Source: Pyrrhosoma nymphula (taxonomy: Eukaryota > Arthropoda > Insecta > Odonata > Coenagrionidae). From it: a DNA stretch of 64,000 nt. The translations under genes and the position numbers were made by a program. The stretch is from NCBI GenBank assembly GCA_963573305.1, contig OY754329.1, positions 45,280,417 through 45,344,416 of the forward strand. Direction: 5' to 3'. The notes below the pieces were generated by a model that was not told where the DNA came from, searched no databases, and worked only from the letters and a program-made list of their open reading frames with translations. The first letter of the stretch is position 1; every line of letters begins with the position of its first letter. Of this stretch, positions 35,341-47,479 are shown piece after piece.

Positions 35341-36735
35341 TTATGTGGATATTTTCTTTTCAGTGTTTCTTTCTTGCAATCTGGGTACAGTCTGCGGTGT
35401 TCTTGAACACAACACAAATTGCTTTTGCTCTTCATCTACCGTCAGTAGACCATGAAAATCTTGCATTAATTTAACACCCCTTTCAGCACTGTCATTCACA
35501 GATTTCAACTCCATAACTATCCTTTGAGCTTCTAAATATGAAGTGTTGCTCGTCCATGTCGAAGGACATTCTTGAATAAAACTAATGCCCAACTTCAGGC
35601 AAGAGAACAGATCTCTGCTTTTGGATGACACAAAGTCGTCTATAGTTTTCACTAAAATGAGGATATGACTGAATTAGGAGATGTATATTAACGAATTAAA
35701 AATTAAAGCATGGTAATCAGTATAAAATTAAACTTGCCATATAATTGCCCATCCAATTCTCCACATAGAAGAATATATCTCTTTTCCATGTGTAGATTCT
35801 CTCTGGCTAAATTTGCTACCATTTTGATTTTGATTTGTACGTCTACTTCATCATCAAAGAGTGATAGGACAGACAACTCTTCTGATAAATACCACATATG
35901 GTGGCTAAAGTTTTTTAGAGCTGCTTTTGAAATTGTGGAATCTATCTTTTCATATGATTGTAGAACTTTTAAGAAGCGGAGATCTTGATAAGGAGCTTTT
36001 ACAGCTGCACTGCACTGAAGCCACGGTTTGACATAAATAGTTACAATGAATAGAGATACATCTCTTAAGGCATTTTTATTTACACTGGATAATTTAAGTT
36101 GTGACCTTAGCAGAAACATTTTTAAACAATAAATAGCTCTTGCCATCCATCGAGCTTGATGCATCGCCCCAGGAGGGCGTATTTTTAGTTTTTTTTCCAG
36201 AGTCTACTCCCAAAAACATTAGAGAGAGCTCTATGAATTCACAATAATCACATCTCTGTGTTAGTTTATCTAATTCACTTTCATAAAACTCTAGCATTTC
36301 TTTGATTTCCGACTCACTAAAAAACATTTCCACGTTCTCTTTGGCACTTTGAAAATTATTGGCATTGACACTTTCCCAGCTTTCCCTAAAATGTTTAAAA
36401 AGTGGTATGTCAGGACTGCTTGTTACATCACGTACTTTACATTCAAATGCACATCGTAAAATAAGTTCATATATGTGATGACGGCACGGAAAAAACAACA
36501 ATTCCCTGTCCAATTTTTGCTCAAGTAAGATACATGCTCCATTAAAACGTCCAGTGTTTGATGCAGTTTTGTCACAGCAGAGAATTTGTACATTGTCTTC
36601 TATACCCCAATACCATAATGCGTTCCAAACAGCGTTATCTTGCTCTTTACCAGAAGAATGCTGTAATTTTGGAACCCCGATGATCTGCTCACTGTCCCCA
36701 AATTTTGAGAAAAAGTTTAAATCAAAAGTTGCACT
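35341..36735 (-). pseudogene. hAT-like DNA-transposon protein, broken
   Basis: Three open blocks line up as one protein. Block 1 (to 36197): GDSEQIIGVPKL, CCDKTASNTGRFNG, LFFPCRHHIYELIL and CEFIELSLMFLGVDSG. Block 2 (36188-35738): IRPPGAMHQARWMARAIYCL through ENLHMEKRYILLCGELDGQ. Block 3 (35651-35341): KTIDDFVSSKSRDLF to VNDSAERGVKLMQDF. An Asp followed by a CRHH motif and later an RW resembles the D, CxxH and RW signatures of hAT-type RNase H-fold transposases; I recall close relatives annotated only as uncharacterised in arthropods. A single-base slip in a T8 run (36189-36196) breaks the frame between blocks 1 and 2. Blocks 2 and 3 join through an apparent GC-AG intron. The N-terminus is missing: the pogo element's left end begins just upstream (36767). 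TTAGGGTGCCCC at 35048 may be the element's 3' terminus. Confidence 0.65.
35652..35737 (-). other. Inferred GC-AG intron, 86 nt
   Basis: On the minus strand the donor reads ATG|GCAAGT and the acceptor CATTTTAG|TG. Splicing joins ...GQLY to VKTIDD in phase 1 and removes in-frame stops. GCAAGT is the usual consensus for GC-AG introns. Confidence 0.5.
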
Positions 36736-36919
36736 TGGAGGGTCGGGATAGTCGGGATATGGGGTAGTCGGGAAATATGGAATAGGGTGGTAAAAATGTA
36801 GATAATCATGTAAATTTTGAAAAAAAAAACATTTATTGCATACAAAAAACATTTCTAAGATTGCTTTTAACTCAAACACTCAAAAGAATTACTTGTTAGT
36901 AATAGAAGCATACATTGAT

Positions 36920-38930
36920 CTATTTGCAAAAGTCACAAATGTAATCCTCCTTCTCAGCACCTTCACTGTCAAGGTAGCCCCACATTTTACAAACAACGCA
37001 CTTAACCCAAACTTCTGCTCTTCTATCGTCTGAAAACTTTCCTTCACAGAACAAACATTCTGCATCATTATCATTTGGTACAGAAGATGGTAGCGCAAAG
37101 TCCAATTGTGATGACACGTCAGAGTGAAAAGATTCGTCTCTGCCACTGGAAGCGTCCTTCGAAACAAACTCTAATTTCTGCACATAAGTGCGATATTCCA
37201 CAGGAGAAAAATCTAATTTCTGCCCAAGTTTAGTTTTTTTCCGTGGCTTAAGGCTCTCTTGTTTTGCCTTTTAACTTTGTTACCAGAACCACTGTTGTTG
37301 CTTTTTTTCTTTCCTTTTTTATTAATGAGTTGTTCCTTACCATTTTTGGTCTCTAACTTAGCTTTAATCTCAGCTTCCAGTTGTGTTTTGTAAGGTGATT
37401 CGGAAAAACGGCAGATGTTCCAGGTTTTCTTCCCCTATTGGATTTTACTTTAGAGGGTGGTGGTGGTGACTTATGGATGAGTAAAACATAACTTTCTACG
37501 CCTACTGATGACTCAGAAACGGGTTCAATGTCTACGTCTGTTGATTTCCCAGGAACATGATCGAAATCAATGCTCTTTGATGTCTCTAAAAAGAGTGGCC
37601 CACCTTTTTCAGAGTTTTTAGAATCTTCTGAAGGGCATTTTTCTTGTGGTGGGTGAGAGTACTCAGCACCAACAGCGAATGAGGAAGCAACAAAATCATC
37701 ATCACCGAAAACACCCCTATCAACAGGAAAAATCCCCGTTACCCTAAATTCATTAACAGCAATGTCGCTTCGTTGAACTTTTAGGTAGGTTTGACCAAAG
37801 AGTTTCATCATGTCGAAAACACTCAGAGGTCGTGAACTATGCCTCAAAAAGTTCTTACTTCCTCGCTGTAGTGTGATTTCAAAGGGGACATAAATGTCCG
37901 GTCCAAAGGCTGCATTTTATGTAAGCTGTGAAATGGTAAGCATACAATGGTGACATGTTTATCCCTGGCTAACTTTATAGCATCTATGTTGCGCTTATGG
38001 GTAGAAAGGCCATCAAGCACAAGCAGAACAGGTGATTCCTTTGTTGGATTTGTGGTAGCGATGAATAGCTCAAACCAATTAGAAAAAATACTAGTCTGAA
38101 ACCATCCAGATGGGTGGCATGAAGCAATAGTTCCTGGTGGAGCACCGTTGAGCAGTTGCTTGTTCATGTTTTTTCTAGGGAAAATGACAAGAGGGATAAA
38201 ATCTCCCCCAGTACCCATACAGGTAATGACGGTCACTAGCGATCCTCTTTCTGCTGATGTTAGAGACCGTATTTGCCTTTTACCTTTCAAACCAATAACA
38301 TGGGGTATTTTACTTTGTACGACAGACATACCAGTCTCGTCGACATTTTAGATATTTAGATTGTCGTCGACATTGTAGATTGGCTGGATATTTGTGCTTT
38401 TGAAATAAACCTTCCAGAATGTTAAAAAACGTATCAACCTCTTCTTTTCTGAATCCCTTAGCTCTTGAAAAAGAAGTACCTACCGGTTTACGGATAGATA
38501 TGGGGTGTCTCTTCATGAAAGATTAAAACCAATCTTTGCCTGCTTTTTCACCATTTCCAAAGGGATGAGGTATTTTATTCGCACAATTTAATTTTATTGC
38601 GTATATTATGAGACGCAAGTTGGTAGGCTAAGGAGCAAACGTCCTTTTTAGAGAGACCATAGCCTCCATTTGAACTATGTAACTTACTATTTCCTCCTCT
38701 AATTCTGCAGAGAAAACAGGCTTACGTCCCAATTTAGTGGAACATGTGACTTGAACATAGGGCTCGGGACAGCTGGCTAAGCGAAACAGAGTAGATCTTG
38801 GATCTTCATATTCTTTTGAGGCCTTCAAGAATCCCATCTTTTTCTCCCGGACTGCTTTCACCGCCTTCTCCATGTTGTCGGGGTTCCATCGCTTCCGCAA
38901 CATCTTTCCGTCTTCCTTTTTCCTTGGCAT
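36920..38930 (-). pseudogene. Pogo/Tigger-like transposase, inactivated
   Basis: Starts at 38930 (MPRKKEDGKML). An N-terminal Psq/CENP-B-type helix-turn-helix spans about residues 10-60 (MEKAVKAVREKKMGFLKASK). Then FMKRHPISIRKPVGTSFSRA leads to NVDETG, the first catalytic Asp (near 38343). LVLDGLSTHK near 38015 holds the second, and CLPFHSLHKMQPLDRTFMSP matches the third-acid region with D. The C-terminal region has a basic RGRKPG patch. The protein ends with CLFC...CVVC...CDFC, a PHD-like finger in which an expected Cys appears as Ser (YLDSEG). Lesions: in-frame stops at 38628-38630 and 38523-38525; a frameshift plus a 27-nt duplication containing a stop near 38337-38390; frameshifts near 37846 and in 37210-37400. 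Role when intact: cut-and-paste transposition at TA sites in the nucleus. Confidence 0.85.
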
Positions 38931-39202
38931 AAATCAATTAAAGCAAAGTATATAAGTAGTAACATAGAGTAAATAGTAGATTACTGTTTACTCTATGGTA
39001 GTAACTAAGATCTACGATTTTAATAGACCTAAATAAAATATTATTGTATATAGGACTACACCATACAATGTCTTCATGTTCATAGTTTTGTTTTTAATTA
39101 GCAGTAAATAAAAGGGATTTTTAAATAAATATTACGCCTTAAAGAAAATATTTTACTGATTAATATTTCATTGGGTTGTATGGCATGTACTGAATTTTAA
39201 GT

Positions 39203-39281
39203 CGTGTAATATGGAATACCATGTTTTTGTGTCGGGCAATATAGAATACCAAGTATTCATTATTGCCCGACACACCATCTT
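39203..39281. repeat. Internal copies of the pogo terminal motif
   Basis: Three GTCGGGCAATAT-like units lie inside the element upstream of the transposase start. One is GTCGTGTAATATGGAATACC at 39203, one GTGTCGGGCAAT at about 39230, and one is its perfect inverse ATTGCCCGACAC ending near 39281. The last two form a 12-bp-armed hairpin. They may be extra transposase binding sites. Confidence 0.6.
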
Positions 39282-39569
39282 GGATTTCAAAACATCACAA
39301 CAGAACCAACTGTAGCCATAGCCAAAAACCGAGCAATACATTACAATCTACTGGTCTTCAATTTAAGAAATTGCTTGGTTTTAATCTTTAGTGTACATTT
39401 TCAATAATTATTACATATTTTCGAAAACTTACCTGCAAAAATGTTGTGAAACTACGAAAACAATTTTTCCGCGCCGTAACTCACTCGGTGCCTCGAGACG
39501 AATAGGACTCGCTACAGAGCATTATGGAAACATTTAAAAGTAGTTCATGTGTTCCATATTGCCCGACTA

Positions 39570-41990
39570 TTTCATAATACCCGAAGTTCCTCTATGTGTA
39601 GAAGTTTTTATACTTCCTTAGTCAATGACGCCAGACAAAAAATTGTGGAACAGAATGTCGGAATGTATATGAAACAGATGGTACTGCCTGTCCACTTATC
39701 CTATCAGCAGACATTATCGATTCACTTATTTTTCATTCTTCAAGTAAGGGTTATTTAGTGCATACCAGGTCAGTAGCGAGGTGTTGTTTATTGTATTGGA
39801 AAGTAATGTAAGTGCAAATGTAAAATGAGTGGGTAAACTGCCGACCGCAATTGTATTTAATCTTCAAATACCGTCAGTCATATCTTTAGTGCATCCTGCT
39901 CATCTCCCATTTTATTCGGAACGCCAAATCATATCGTAATCTCACCCAGTCTCTTCCTATCAGCGGGGGTCACTGTTTTTTAACTACAACATTTTCCACT
40001 AATTAGTTATTTTTAAAAAATATCACGTTTTTCATTTATCTGTCCATTGATTCAGGATATCCAACCATGTAAATAATTAATTTTAAATCATGTCTCGATT
40101 CTGTGACTCATTTATCTCAAAACTAATGACAAGAATTGGACCGGAGTGGATTGAACGTAGATCGGTGGACGGTTCAACTCTGCGAACTCGTCATTTTGGT
40201 ATCAGGTACAACTTCTCGGATAGACATAGAATAAATTCCAAAAGCCCAAAAAGCTCGCCGTTATCCACGTGAAGCTTAGCACGGAGCACACCTCATTGAG
40301 TCAAGAGTGATAACACCGGCATCTAGTGGGCAAAATCTGATAATTTTGACGAAATATTTGAACTAGAGTGTAGTTCGATATCTAAAGAGATTGACGTGAT
40401 TGTATTTAACGTAGAAGTGAGCCCTCCTTTGTTTGGATAGGCTTAATCGCTAAAATTCTGCGATTAACAGGTGAGATTAAATTTTTTGCCGTTGACAAAC
40501 ATTGAAAAAGTGAAGGATGGGGTAGATGGAAGCCGCCTCTTGAAATCCCTCACCCAGGCCAGTGCAACTTCCAAGCGTTGAAAACTGGCTCCCGATCGCG
40601 AGCATAGTCACGGACAACTGACATGGAAAACGTGGATATTTTCAAGAGAAGTTATTAAAACAAGGAGCAACTAACTCTCGACAGGGAATTTTTCGTATGC
40701 CCACTCAAAATAATGCAGGTGGGTTAGAGAAGTTTTTGCTTGCCTGTTACCTTCCTATACCTTATCTATAAACCTTACAGTGCATACAGATTCTGAGAAA
40801 GTTCTAGCAGTCATTTAAAATAAAATCACTTGTAAAATTCACTCTATTTATTGGTTATCAACCCTGGCTTCAATATTTTGTCACTGTGAAGGCAATAATT
40901 CACCTTTGATTTGGCATTCAGGGATTGTAATGAGGCAATTCAACTGTAGATTCATCATACTTTACTAACTCTACAGGAATTTCCAATTTTATTCAAGTTT
41001 GGTATTATTATCTCATCTGATTTTACAGATTTACACAGAATCTGGCACATCTCTTTTATGCACATTCGCTGCTCATGTAGTACCTTTGTAATTCAAGATT
41101 ACTGATGGCCATGCAGTTGTATGCATTTTGATGATCCCAAGTTTATGAAATAATTTGTTCGACATATAACTATCTAAATACCTAAATGTTCTTTCAGTAA
41201 TTTGACGAGTATCAGCGATTTTTACGGAATACTTTGCTTACATGTTAAATGTAAAATGGTTTTGTATTAATTTTCCTCTTGAATGTAGTTTACATAAAAT
41301 AATACTTGCAGTTTTTTTAATTACTGAACTGCATTATCGTTCGGTTGAGATTTTCGTTTTCCGTCTAATTTCTTAAAGCACTATCATTTTTGGCCGCGTT
41401 GAAACCAAGAGGAATTGCGACCTTTTACGAGGGAATACCAACATTTTCAATTTATCCATGGGTAGCCTACACTAATCTATGCAAGAAGCTGTCTTGTAAG
41501 ATATCTTTTTTATCTAGGTTATTTATTTTGGTGGAATTTTTCTCCGAATATTTATCCTCCAGGATGTTGAGGTTGAATGAATACTTGATAATTTATTATC
41601 ATCTTTCTGCTGAATACCACATACATCCGTTTTTTTTCAAAAATAACCATTTAATTATGTTACAACAGTCGCAGATTGTTGCATGAGTCTGCGTGTGTAT
41701 TATTTTAGAGATTTCACGGCGCAATATATCTAGTATTCTAATCACGGAGGCAACAATTCGGCCGAAGTATCATAACCTGGATAAAAAATACAGAAAATGG
41801 TTATAGTGATTTAAATGGTCTAAGAGAGCAGTAATTTTAATTTCTGAACAAAGTATGTCAGTTTTCATAAACAAGACTTGGGGTGGAAAAGTACCCTTCT
41901 TCTCTTTTTCAAACAAGTGTGAATGTGAATAAACGAAAGAGTTCTGTTGTGATCATTTTCAATCTCAGCGCGGTGTAAATATAAAACTTG
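39570..41990. other. No recognisable gene
   Basis: AT-rich; short ORFs (for example 41390-41686) with no motif. Confidence 0.3.
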
Positions 41991-41992
41991 CG

Positions 41993-42451
41993 ATGGATAT
42001 TGATCGTTGTGGATGCTCTTCTCTGAAAACCCTGTCCCTCAGACGCATCGCCTCAACTGTCCAGCTAGCCCTAAATCTTCTTGCTTATACGGCCAACCCC
42101 CTTAAAAAACGCTGGGGAAAACATACCTCACTCAAGGTTAGGTTGGTGCCTACATGCATAGGCTCTTTTGCCACTTTTCAAGCCCGCTTCTCCTTCACCC
42201 TCATGCCTTACTTATTTAGCCGCCCCTTCCTTCTCGTAAGTCCACCCTCGTTTTCTGCACCTCCGCGTCTGCGTCACTTCCGCTCACTTCCCCAGCTCTT
42301 TCCCCCTTTCCCCTTCCCAATTCACCACTCATCGGATGCGCATGTCCGCATTTATGGGTGGGTCCAAGAACTGACCCCTGAGGGACGAGCCCCATTTTCT
42401 CCGGACCCTCAGCCAGCCGGTGACATTGGGCGATTTAAGCGTGATGGATGA
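41993..42451 (+). other. GC-richer ORF of 152 codons, unassigned
   Basis: The longest unexplained plus-strand frame in this part, rich in Pro, Phe, Ser and Leu. The composition resembles antisense or pyrimidine-rich chance ORFs rather than a folded protein. It ends in a GATGGATGATGGATGG short repeat. No family recognised. Confidence 0.2.
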
Positions 42452-42869
42452 TGGATGGGGTGTGGAGCGAAGAGGTTGAACTAAGGTTTGCAGTTTGTAG
42501 GCAAAGAATGGAGCTAAAAAATACGTATGCAGTAAAACTCTGCGAGGAGCATAGCGTCAACTCGCCTTCTTGACAGCAGTTGATGAACAGATATGCTTCG
42601 AAGGTCCTTGATAATGAAAAGGATGAGTGAATTTTGGCTTAACAAAAGGAGCGTTATGCCATTGTGGCTGTTAAGTGTGTTTATAGGTAGGTAATAGAGA
42701 GCTGGATATAGAGTTGGTTTAGGTATGCTGTTTGGAGATGTGTGGAAGCGATGGGATGATGTTCCACATTAGAGGTCTCAAAATTTTAGGAGGCTCAAGA
42801 ATAACTTGTGTGTAGTAACAGAGACGATAGATTTGAATGTGAAAGTATCGTAAACTAAGTTATTTATTC

Positions 42870-43310
42870 TCTAAAATGGACATTGGAGAAATGATTGCGT
42901 TATGATAGAAACTGGCGAAACATTTGAACTAGTTAATGGCTTTGTGTATCTCGATCGAATGTTGGGAAGGCGGATGTAGAGGTTTGTGCTAAAATAAAAG
43001 TTGTGGTGGTATCCAGAGCACATGGAGATATGTCTATCAGAAAAGTTTAATAATCGGAATATTATTATTATATAATGGTCTTCACATTTATCCCGGCTTT
43101 AACTTATAGAAATGAATCTTGGATATGCTCGGATAAGTATACGTGTTGGTTGAATGCGTTGGGTATGGGGTTCTTGAGACTTTTTTTGCTGAAAGTAGGA
43201 GAGATTAAGAGTGAGTTGATTATGAGAATGTGTATTGGATGCCCTAGTAATGGAAGAGTTGAAAAGAGTTTGCTTCGTTGGTTAGATATTGTTGTATGGA
43301 ATCACTAAGC
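42870..43310 (+). pseudogene. LINE ORF2 C-terminal fragment
   Basis: ETFELVNGFVYLDRMLGRR is the FxxVxxFVYLGRM segment after the reverse transcriptase. It is followed, after stops, by FIPALTYRNESWICSDK, LNALGMGFLRL and RVEKSLLRWLDIV, the tail of a second LINE group with VLTYGxESW and LRWFGHV. Stops between the blocks make it dead. Confidence 0.6.
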
Positions 43311-43314
43311 TCAT

Positions 43315-45835
43315 AAATGATTCAATGGGAAATTAATTCAGAAGAAGGGATTGGACATAGATCATTGCTTTAAGTTAGGTTTGCATGAGCGATTTAAATA
43401 ATAATCCTTCCGTACAACTTCCAAGCATATGCAATTCGACGAAAATCACTGACCGCGCGGCAATGGTTTTAGTGTGTTTCCGCCGCATAATTATTTAAAT
43501 ATGATTTCATTTATATTCTGGCTTCTTATAGAAAACATTGTCCTCTGTTTGATAAGAACAACAAAATCATACCTTTCCACGCTATTTTTCACTAATTGAC
43601 CTTGAAAGTGCATAATTTTTAATGCAGAAATGGGTGATGCATGGGAAAATTGTGTTTCGTTTACAACTGTAAGAACTTATAATAACCCTTCTTCACGTCC
43701 ATGATTTAGTTCCGAACCGACATCATCTGGATTTGATCGACAGGACATCAACAAACAATGTCATGAAGTTGTACTCCATTGCAATGGAACCATGGCCGAG
43801 AAAAATCAATAATGAAAATTGCTGTGTTTTCCTTTCATCTATTTTTTTAGCATTCCATGTTTGCTGCGAATAAACATGCATCATTTTCATTTTTGGTTCG
43901 TGTATGTTACTCTTTATCACGAATACCAGGAACCGGTGAGTAGAATTCTTGAGATCGATATCTCTATTGGTGCCCTTTATGGGGTTTTACCATGGAGACA
44001 ATCGTCGAGCTCGGTTTTTGGCGTTCGGGTGTTTTCCTATGGCCGCTTCGAGAACGGAATCTCTGCAGGCTGTACGTTGTGCTTTCGTGAAAAGTTTTAC
44101 CGATTTGTGTTTCATTCGCGCGACGTTAGTTGTAATTTACTACCTATTTAATTCTCGCGCTCATAAGTATGAACACAGAGGTATCTATGAGGCAAAGGTG
44201 AACACAGAGGAACGCTGGAAATGTCGGTAGGATTGATAGCACTTATGGCTCAGCTGCAAAGAGGCCGTGGACTATTCATACTTCGACGATCAGCAGTTAC
44301 ACTTTGCCGGTCGCAGTACGATCAGTTTATTGAGAAACTCATTTCTGGCGTTAACATTGCGGGTGATTTTAATAAATCAAGTTGTATTGCTTGGGCAAAA
44401 CATTGGGCTCCAAATATGTTAGCAATTTCTTCGTTTTTTTATTTTAACTTGATTTGGGCGCGACCATTCTTATTCCGGGGAGCATGTCTAAAAAAACTTG
44501 CGTCAAATATTTTCCTTCTAGATTCCTCCTGGAGCAATTCCTTATTCCTCTTTGAGCATTTCTTGTTTCCTCCTGGTATCATTAACGTTTGATGTTGAAT
44601 GTTGAGGCCGTGTCTTTAGGAATGGGGGGGGGGGGTTAAGAGAATAGATATTTAGATTATTTTGCTGCGGTGCTGCCCATGTGGCACCACGTCAGTATGC
44701 AGCCGTGAAGATATGCCCTAGTAGTCAAGCTGGTATTTCTGTATGCCTGGACCGTGATCATTCTTGCAGCTACGGTGCTCTTCTTTTTCTTATATTTTTC
44801 ATATCAGATTCTCGATTTTCTGTTATCTCGATTATACATCCACATTTTATCAATATCTTCTTGCCTCAATCTTCCGAATGATTTCGTCTCTGACCCTTAA
44901 CTTCTTACCTCTTCTTTTGTCAAGTTCTCCTATTAATTCCTGTACTGCTCTCGTTGTGTTATTCATTTTCCCATATACGAGCTGTTGAGAGCAAAAGTTT
45001 TGTGTCAGTTTTTGCCATATTTTAGTTGGGTTTAATATTTTATTCATTTCAATTTAACCTCCTTTTTCAAAAAGTGAGTTTTTACTTACACCATTCTTGC
45101 TCTCAGCGGTACATAAATATTTTGCCTTATTGTTTCTCTAAACAAAATTCACGGATAAATAACCTGAAACTTCGTCTCATATTACTTTTCCAGAAATGGA
45201 TAATCATTTCCTTACTTATCACCAAATTTAGTGGCAGCGAATGATTAATATACTATTTGTCTCATCAGGAAACATTTCACCACGCGTTGAAATTCTCACC
45301 TCCTGGCTGTGACGTAGCCAGTGTGTCGAGACCCAATTTCACTGTATTAAAAAAGGGCATTAAAGGATAAATGTTTATTGTTTTAAAAACAAATAATGTT
45401 GGATTCATTAGTGGACATGAGAAAATCTCAGCTCAGCTAATAGGTGAAAGAGCTCAAGTACTTTTGAGCTACCGTGATTACTCTCCTCTCCGAAACTCTA
45501 CCTCTCCGAAACGTACGTTAAAAGTATTTAAAGAGCTATCCCATAAATTTATCGGCTCTGAAAAAAGTTGAGATTCCTAAAGCCGACGGCATTTAAGCTA
45601 GGATATTTTGGCTTCTAATCCTCAAAGTATCCCATATTTACTGGCGTTGAATGGATTGGTGGTGGTATCGAATGGTAATCGAAGTGTTTTACGAGGTTCT
45701 CCCAGTCCCTCAACCATCCTACCATAAGGTTTAAGCACAAATGCAGACTTTTATTCCAGGTTTTCAAGGGTGAATTAATACTTTTCGGGTTTAAATTCTT
45801 GAAAATTATTTGTAACTAGCGGAAGGATTGAGCAA
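43315..45835. other. No recognisable gene; G12 run at 44624-44635
   Basis: Several ORFs up to 123 codons (44221-44592) without motifs. A minus frame at 44850-45047 (ELIGELDKRRGKK) might be a LINE linker scrap but cannot be confirmed. Confidence 0.25.
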
Positions 45836-45837
45836 CA

Positions 45838-47475
45838 GACAGACAGACACCATTCAATTTTTATATATTAGTACTAGCTGAAGGTACCCGTCGAAATTCA
45901 ACGGGTGTGAAAAAAATTGAACTTATTTTATAAGAAAACCACAAAGCCTGAAGAATGCTGTCAGCGTGGTCATTTGAGGAGTTCGTGACCTATCTCGTTC
46001 GTTGTAGTAGACACGCTGACCGTTTTCAGTTGCACGGAGAGATGAGTGACTGTTGATCCTCTTTAATACACGGGAAACCCAAATATGATTGAATATAAGT
46101 TAACTGCACTTGAATACTATTAAACATATATAAATAACTCGTAGCGTTTACGATGTGGAAATTGGTCTAAAAATCAGTTCATAATCCTAATGAGAGGCAG
46201 ACGGCTACACTGCGTGTAATACATCTGAGTATTAAACGATAATAAACAACGCTGTGTTTGTTTTAGTAACAGAGGAATTATTGCAATTACTATTCGCTGC
46301 ACATAAATATTCTTGCACATTTAGTTGTGTGAGTTGTCTATTTAATTCCTTTAGGTATGTGCATCGTTCACTACGTAAGTGTTCTCTCATATACATGCAG
46401 TACCCCTATGATCTGAGCTACTAAGAGAATAGACATTGAAGAGTATACTTGTTGTAAATATGCACTGAATTAATCGATTACCCCCCGAAGCAATCTCTCA
46501 TGGGACCCTTGGGACTCTGAGCCCTTCTTATACAGATTTTACTTCTACGTGCTATCATGGGCCTGCAGGAAAACGTGATATTTAAGGAGGTTCTGCCGCG
46601 ACTGTGTAAGTCAAAAAAATACTAAATTCCACATTTTTGATATTTTGTCAAAAAAATACTGCTTTCACTGATGCAATGCGTTACTTATAGAAACCCAAAA
46701 GTAAGGTACAAAATATGCAGATTATTCCGCGAATGTATTTTAAATGAGCACTTTTTTCCAGACTTAGGAGCCGACTGCAGCGCCATTTCCCATGAATTAC
46801 CGCATTTTGACTTCAATTACGGCATTAATTCTTCAATAACTAGAAAAATAAGGCGGTAAGATGCCTGTATTTTATTTTTATTCAATTTCTCTGGATTATT
46901 TCCTTCTTAGAGACAGTTTTCCACAAAAATAGCATTTGTATTTGATGGAAAAATACTCTTTTTCCCCATGTTTCTCTCATTCCCCCATTGAACACCATGT
47001 AATTTCAAGTTCAATTATAGAATAAAATAGCGTGAAAAGGTATTATTTTGTTGTTCATATCAGATAGAGGACAACTTTTTCTACAAGTAGACAATAGGAA
47101 TAAAATGACATTTAAGCCATTTTACGGTGGAACCACCTAAAATGCTAGAGACGTGAATATCCTTTGAAAATCAAATCTCTGGTTGTCAAGGAAGTATGCT
47201 ATTGTTGATTTTAGAGAAGAATGTGAGATTTTTCAGCTAAAAACATGACATTCAGACAAATACAAAGCGTAAAAGTAATTTGATTGAAAAAATGACCTTT
47301 TTGGGAGCTTTTGTGGCCCTGAGATCTTTTTAAATCAGCCTATAATTTTCCTCCTGTCTTGAACTGTTAGTCTGCAAAATGTGTGCACGAGCAGAAAAAA
47401 ACTAGATTAATATAAAAAAAAACAGGCAAACAAACAGACAAACGACAGACAAAAATTCTTCTTTATGTGTATAGA
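45838..47475 (+). repeat. Repeat(s) ending in CAGACAGA tails
   Basis: A tail CAACAGACAGACAGACAC at 45833-45852, followed by TTTTTATATATTAGTA, marks the 3' end of one copy. Immediately after it ACTAGCTGAAGGTACCCG (45873) starts a ~1.6-kb unit ending in CAAACAGACAAACGACAGAC and CTTTATGTGTATAGA at about 47475. Units beginning ACTAGCTG...ACCCG and ending in a CAGA-rich tail plus TATATAGA are widespread in arthropods, often linked to RTE-type LINEs or their derivatives. No coding frame survives. Confidence 0.5.
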
Positions 47476-47479
47476 AGAT

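Larger units (their letters stand above)
36767..39567 (-). mobile_element. Pogo/Tigger-like DNA transposon, 2.8 kb
   Basis: The left end GTCGGGAAATATGGAATAG (36767) and the reverse complement of the right end GTCGGGCAATATGGAACAC (to 39567) match at 16 of 19 positions. Both ends are flanked by TA (36765-36766; 39568-39569), the duplication made by the Tc1/mariner/pogo group. The transposase lies between them on the minus strand. The left end is preceded by two extra tandem TAGTCGGGA-like units (36741-36766). It sits directly against the truncated hAT-like gene. Confidence 0.8.

Noticed and set aside
44850..45047. LINE linker fragment on the minus strand
   Set aside because: A short Lys/Arg-rich frame with no conserved motif.
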